Positions 58,017 through 64,000 of a stretch of DNA of 64,000 nucleotides are shown piece by piece (the first letter of the stretch is position 1; each line of letters begins with the position of its first letter). Both the position numbers and the translations under genes were made by a program. The notes beneath the pieces are model-generated. The model searched no databases and was not told where the DNA came from. It worked only from the letters and a program-made list of their open reading frames with translations. Source of the DNA: Phyllostachys edulis (Eukaryota; Streptophyta; Magnoliopsida; Poales; Poaceae); contig CM070566.1 of assembly GCA_036346405.1 (NCBI GenBank), positions 10,512,355-10,576,354 of the forward strand. Reading direction: 5' to 3'.

Positions 58017-59495
58017 GCGTAGGAGCAGGAGAGTGGTGTAGCCCTAGCATCGCGGCGGAGGTGCTTCGCACGCGGAGCTTGGCTAGGCACTATGGAGCTA
58101 TGTTAGTATGTTTTTTATTCGTAACTATGCACGAGTATTTAACTAGTAAAAAAGAAAAGGCAAAAGGAGAAGCACACATGTAGCATGCTGACAAAAGCTA
58201 ATCCGGGGCGGACCCTCCATTTGGGCAAGCTCGGGCGGATCCCCCTCAGTGCTTGGCCGGTCTTCCTGTCAAGAAAGAAAGCGATCGGTGGCATGGCTGC
58301 TGCCTATCTTCCTTGCCGAAGAAATGAGCAGGCCGCTGCCTGCATAAGGCCATTCCACATCCCACATCCCCCATGAGCTGATGAGCCCACAGGCCACACC
58401 GCCACACAGGCTTGCCGCCACAGCCCACTGGTGACTGGCCTAGGCGCCCAACACATCAAGGAGACAACTCAGACTAGATAGAGCTCAAGTGCTCAACTGC
58501 TCAAGCCTCATTGCGAGGGCCTACTTAGCAATGGAGCTCCTTCTAGCCCCAGCCCCAGTGCCCCTGACCTCTAGGCGCTAACCCTAGCCAGTAGCCACCA
58601 CGACGCGACTCGCGGCGGTCAAGGGAGCACACGCGGGCGCAACGGCGACGGGCGAGGCCACGAGGTTGTCTTGGCGGCATCCGCCGATCCACCCCAAGAA
58701 GGCGGTCGCGGTGTAGCTTGACAAGGGGCAGCAGCCGCCAGCACGCGTGGCGGTAGCTCCCACCAGCCACCGGCCACCTCTCAGTCCCTCTGTGGCTGTC
58801 CCTGAGTGAGTCCCACTATCATACCTAAATTTTAGTCTTGGGTCCCCTCAAGCTAATCTGAAAGACTCATCAAATATCAATTCATATGGATGATTGCTAA
58901 CCACGCTTGCCACGTGGTGCCATATGGGATACGGTGATCGATTATCAGCATGTTAATTTAGACCTTCACGGCCGATGTGATATTAAACGAAACAAATTAA
59001 TGTACCGGAAGGGTTGCACCGTTGCGTTGCAGAAACTAATCTCAGGAAGACTTCGGCCCAATGACACAGAAAACTGTTGTTCAGGTCCAACCGAGGTTCC
59101 AAATTTCCAACCTTCCTATTTTTGTTTCTTCTACAAAAACAAATTTCATATCCTTTTAAAAAAAATTTGCTGGAAATGTTTTCCTACTACATGCGGCTCA
59201 TAGTGGCATCTCAACTTCAAATTTAAACACAACCAAAATCTATATAAATTCCTTTTATTTTGAGAGAAGACTTAATATAAATCCTGATACAACATCTTTT
59301 TCACAACAATAATATAGTAAATCTTGGAACTTAGTCTTGATGATTCTGGCACCTTGGCGGAACATGTCGCATTGCTACGTCTTCATGGTACTCTCACAGG
59401 ACAGACGTAACACACGATCTAGTTTACAAACAGGGCGAGTCAAGCATCGTTAGCCATAACCAAGTGACTGGCTTGGCTTACTCCTGATGAACATT
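58017..59495. other. Intergenic, no gene recognised
   Basis: Short chance frames only. The last about 250 bp probably include the 3' UTR of the F-box/WD40 gene, transcribed from the other strand. Confidence 0.4.
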
Positions 59496-62400
59496 CTAAG
59501 AACTCTTGGGGCGAAACTTCCAGACCCGGATGTAGTTCTCGCCATGTGTAGTCACAATTTTCTTCATGCCTACCGACAGGCCGGTGATGGGAGGGCGCAG
59601 GCGTGTAGGGATGTTGTCCAGCCGGGCATCTGGAGCAATCTGGCGAACGCTTTTCTTTTGGAGTTGCTGCCTGGAGCTGGATTCTGCTGGGCGGCCTGCA
59701 TCAACGATGAAACTTCGAATGGTCTCACCGGTTCTTTGGCATATCAAGCGAAGCACGCCATCGATACCACCAACTGCCAGTGTCGTCGTGTCGCCTGGCA
59801 AGTGATGTGCACTGTAGATGACATTTGGGCTGACTCTATTTTCCCAGAGAGGCCTCAGGGTCCTGAGCAAGAATAATAGAGAATAAAAGTACAAGTATGA
59901 TGAGATCACAGTTATGACTTGCTGGACTACAACATTAGCAGTTTGGCACTGGGATGTGTTGTCAACATTCTTGTTGGCAGCATGTAATCACTATAAATAA
60001 CCTTGTTTCCGTATACTTGTTAAATTGATGTAAAATAGAACATTGACAGATCTCCTTAAGCATCAAGAAAGTGCACTTGATCAAACGAATATAAAAATGA
60101 GCAACATGCTGACATGAACCGTAGCTGCCCCCTAAAACAAATTATGCATTCACATGATAATTTACTACATATATAATTTTTAAAAACTTTACTTGCAGAA
60201 AATTAGTAATCTACCATGTTAAAGCAATCTGAATTCTAAACTAATAGCTTATGAGATAAATCATGACAGGTATACTAAGGCAAATGATTTAGGCCAGGCC
60301 ATGCAACTGTCCATTCAAGTTCAATCTGCTCAAACTTCATAAAACGAAAGCAAAAACTGGACAGTTGATCAGCTAAATATATATGTAATTCCTTTCCTTT
60401 GCGACAGCTAGGGAACAATACTTAAATGTTCATAATTTGTTTTGCAACTCTAGAGGCGACAGCCTCAGTTATTAAACAGACCAGACATCTTCACCGTACT
60501 AAATTAGTAACAAGATCGATACTGACCTCAAGTCCCAGCAATGTGCATAACCAGCAGATGAGCCCGCGAATACCAAGTGCGAACTTGTGCTAAAAGACAA
60601 GCATCTTATTGCTGAAATCATGAGAAAAAAATGTACGAAGTTAGCTCAATGAATATTAAACTCACAACACTAATATATTGGCATGGATTTTGATTTTGTA
60701 CGTTTTTCTCAAAAGATTCAACAAGAAAGAACCAAAACTGCTAGTAAATATTAAATACAGTTCGATAAATCAAACTGAGATTATATAGTCCGAATTTTAA
60801 TAGACAATAAAAAATAAAGAAATTGTAAAAAAACAAAATATATTGTTGGATTAGACTGTTCTTGAAAAACTCAGCATCAGTGTCTTTTGATTAGAACAAA
60901 TGCTAAAACTTTCAACAAAACATAGGTTAATAGAGGAAAAAGGTACATCTATATAGGCATAGTGGCATACATTAGTTCTTGATGTAAATTATTAGCTATA
61001 CTATCCTCTCTGCTGTCTCTGGCCTGATTTTTGCGATACTAGTTGTGATACTAGAGTTGGATCTGCGCTTTGCTGAAAGGAGTATATTTCTTGTTTATGA
61101 TTGAAGAAAATGGTTTTTATCATGATACTTGGTAGCTTAACTCTATAATTGTTTGGCCATTTTGAGTGTGGAAAATTCTAGTCATGACTCAGGAGTCAGG
61201 AGTCAGGACCGAGACCATCCCCATCACTTAGCAGCAAATGGAAGTCCATCATGCTTCTGATTCAGAATTAGTTGAAGGGTTACCTGTTGGTGCAAAAGCT
61301 GATTTCAGAATACCTAACTTCTGTCCTGAGGTTTGATCTGCAATAGCTACATTTCCAAATGTAGAACCAGCCACAACTAACTGGTCATCTGTTATTGTCA
61401 AGCAAGTCACGGGAGAAGAGTGAAGCCTGTATAGCATATGTTAAATAGGTATCAGTTGCAGAACACACTAATATAAAGTGTAGAACTACATTAACTGAGA
61501 CATACAAAATATTTCATGGAAAACCACAATAATTATCCTATTTTCATTATTTTTATAATTATTTGGCCTTCTCTACTTCAATGGTACCAGAAATAAGGTC
61601 CTCAGTTTAAGCTTCAAAATTGCTCAAATTTATATCTTCACTATCATTCTCAAAGATCAATTATATCTACAGATTGTTGTTTCTCAACTTCTCTGCATCC
61701 AAATACGGTCTGAGAGGTTCCATACATACCTAAGATCAAACTGGATGCACCTATAAAATGAAGATTCAACACCTAAGTGCAGTTTTAATTTGACTTTGAT
61801 ACTATGTGAATGATACAAGAAAAAAAATCCTAGCTTCTTGAGCTGTGAGACATGCATTGAAAATATACGCACCAACAAAACAATCTGGAAATTATACTGG
61901 TTATTATGGTTACCATGTTTTTACGAAATTACAGATTTCCTCCTAAGTGAAGCTTGTGCTCATGAACACGGATACCAACATTTTTTTTAAAAAAAAGAAT
62001 CGAACAATTGGAAAAGCACTGTATTCACATGCTATGCCTACTCGTTTCCCATGTACTCACCGGTAAATGCTTGAGCAACTCCTGCTGTACATATCATATA
62101 CAAAGGCTCTACCATCCTCACAACCAATTACAACCTCTAGATCGGCATAACTGCAGAAGCAAATGAACATTGGGTACATAAATCATAATTAAAATAACAA
62201 CAAAAATGTCTATGCTAATCAAATATTTATCAAATAATGGTGTGACACGCACAAGCTTATGCATCACTCCTGTTCCGCTGTAATTATATGCTTTCAAGCA
62301 CAATTCAATAATTTTGGTACTATAGGTAACATCAATCTTGTAATTTGTTTGAAGGCATGTCATGTTGAGAAATTAAAACCAAGTTCCTCACCTCATGCAT

Positions 62401-64000
62401 AACCCATGACCGAATGAGGCTCCATGGGTTTGAAATATACTTCTCGGTTCACTGCGTCTCCATATGCAAAGTTGGGAGCTAGTCAAACCTACAATCTTCA
62501 TAGAGGAAAGGATTTTTTGTCTAACAGGTAAACAAGAATTCCTACTTGGATAAATTAAAGACACGCTGTGGTTGAAAAATTAAAACAAAGCTATTTAACT
62601 ATAACTCTTTGGTTCATGGCATCTCCATGAACAAATAAAATAGTTTAGACAATACAATTATTGGAAGCACCAATTCAGCCAGTTTTAGAGTTATGTTGAC
62701 AATGCTATGGCAGAGCAGCAAAGCAAATCTATGTATAGTGCAACCTAATGCACATAATGGTAAAAACTACCTAATTTATGAAGATTCTCAAGACAAACCA
62801 CGGCTTGTGTTTCTAACGAGGCCACAATCATCTCCAGTTTTAGTCAATGCCCACCACTTTCCTGTATGGCTGAGGTTGACCACATGGCCTACCATTGCGA
62901 TTAAAAAACATATGCACCTACAAGAATCAACACCTAAACAACCATCCCATAATTCGTAGTCCAAACTTACATGTATATAACATAATGGGTTCAAATGTTG
63001 AATATGGATTACTATTCCATAGGATTATAATACAGATAGTCTATTTGCAGTTTCCATTGACATTCTAAATACACAGAAAGCATATTGGTAAGGTCAAGGC
63101 GACCAAATGCTCATATCCACATGAACAAGATGTTTAAAATGTACAGCTAAAGTTTATGGCATATCAATAGGTGCCGCATTCCCTCAAGGGTGCAGTCTGC
63201 TACCGGTATGAATGCATGTATATGACAGAATATTTCTATGTAACTTTTACTCAAGCAAGAATCTTGTATACTTGTTCTTCCTGTCAAATGCAAAAGGCTA
63301 CAGCTAGCGATACGCCGATACTTAAATAACAGAAATTTAAGTGTATGTGCGTGGTACTGTAGCACAGTGTACCAACATTGATTACCTTATTTTCATCAAA
63401 ATCAAAGTCAACCAGCATTTTAGCATTTGGAACATTGTACTCATTCATGTATTTGCAACTTTCAGCAGACCAAAGCCGGAGAATCTGGTAAAATCAATGC
63501 CAAAATGATGAGCTAATCAAGAAGAGCATGACCAATTGGTGAAAATATTTAAATAAAATAAAGAAAAGTATAGCACTACAAATCTTCAGTCATGCTCAAT
63601 TTTCTAAAACCTTGGACTTTGGACTTTAGGCAACCATGGTTTCCAAAATCACGTCATGTGATGTTCTGCGTCATTATGCCATTACCTCAACAGTAGGACC
63701 ACTTATCACACCCTTATTTCACAAAATACATTTGATAAGTTATTTTCGTATTATTTAAGATTTTTTGTGTCAGGTACCGTACATGTGAAGCTTCTAATGT
63801 AGGTGGGGCCTTGCAAGTTGCAACAAATCTAAAACAAATCAATCATTAATATTTAATTAAAAAAACTAACTACAATCGGGCTTGATGTAACTTACTCTCG
63901 AAAGTCGAAAATAAAATAGATGTTTCACATTGACGAAATATATTACACATTGATGAAACATATTAAGAACACCACTAAATGATGCAACACTCACCTTATC
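59496..64000 (-). CDS. F-box/WD40-repeat protein (3' part; gene continues past the right edge)
   Basis: Exons on the - strand: partial 63995-64000, then 63386-63484, 62392-62495, 62061-62150, 61284-61426, 60527-60611 and 59496-59862. All borders are GT-AG and all phases join, giving about 297 C-terminal residues and a stop at 59496. Sequence landmarks: ILRLWSAESCKYMNEYNV, VGLTSSQLCIWRR, EVVIGCEDGRAFVYDMYSR, LHSSPVTCLTITDDQLVVAG, HLVFAGSSAGYAHCWDL, and LAVGGIDGVLRL near the end, i.e. about five WD40 blades of a beta-propeller. The best family match from memory is the plant F-box/WD-40 protein of the At5g21040 type, a substrate adaptor of SCF ubiquitin ligases; the F-box itself would be in the missing 5' part, so that role is inferred from the family. 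No lesion is visible in the visible exons. Confidence 0.9.

Noticed and set aside
58540..58800. Antisense frame of 75 codons in a GC-rich patch
   Set aside because: Arg/Gly-rich, no domain, no splice or promoter context.
62788..62994. Possible extra exon of the F-box/WD40 gene on the - strand
   Set aside because: The flanking exons (63386-63484 and 62392-62495) already join in phase with continuous WD40 sequence, and this frame has no WD-repeat features, so it is intronic.

Overview
The window reads as a retroelement-rich intergenic block of a nuclear plant genome, almost certainly a grass (Poaceae). The evidence is spliced genes with GT-AG introns, grass-type MITEs (Stowaway, Tourist, Mutator-like, hAT), a CACTA end with repeated CACAGACGG motifs, and Ty1/copia and Ty3/gypsy retrotransposons with long LTRs. 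I see no bacterial, phage, organellar or CRISPR features and no tRNA or rRNA gene.

Only two genes look functional. The first is a spliced short-chain dehydrogenase (TIC32/retinol-dehydrogenase-like, 8 exons, 16576-18536, + strand, 323 residues with every splice phase consistent). The second is the 3' part of an F-box/WD40-repeat gene (59496-64000, - strand), whose 5' end lies beyond the right edge. Two further host genes are broken: an upstream tandem copy of the dehydrogenase (9545-10885) and an NB-ARC resistance-like gene (30719-32276).

Layout: 1-651 is a CACTA end abutting a decayed copia element on the - strand (656-about 4850). 4850-9540 is intergenic with MITEs. 9545-18536 is the dehydrogenase pair, separated by a complete copia element (11103-16340, TSD gattg) that itself carries a Tourist-like MITE in gag. 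18540-28985 is a pile of gypsy gag and LTR remnants. 29519-29949 is a Mutator-like MITE with near-identical long arms. 30090-32276 is the NB-ARC pseudogene with an upstream segment that recurs at 56175-57660. 33036-34199 holds three small inverted-repeat elements.

34758-56070 is one SIRE/Maximus-type copia element that has become a matryoshka. A solo LTR sits in its 5' LTR (35151-38025), a truncated gypsy derivative has replaced most of gag-pol (39014-46057), and another solo LTR (47801-52999) splits its third reading frame. That solo LTR contains a hAT element (49903-51874), which carries a LINE fragment. Target-site duplications and paralogous unoccupied sites allow the order of events to be read directly.

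I found no demonstrably new biological system. The most interesting signals are a deletion junction with what looks like copied filler DNA, a copia element whose ten traceable in-frame stops are all TAG, a strongly strand-skewed C-poor retroelement interior, the shared promoter-like segment with an intact TATA box in only one copy, and an LTR promoter parked directly upstream of the intact dehydrogenase.
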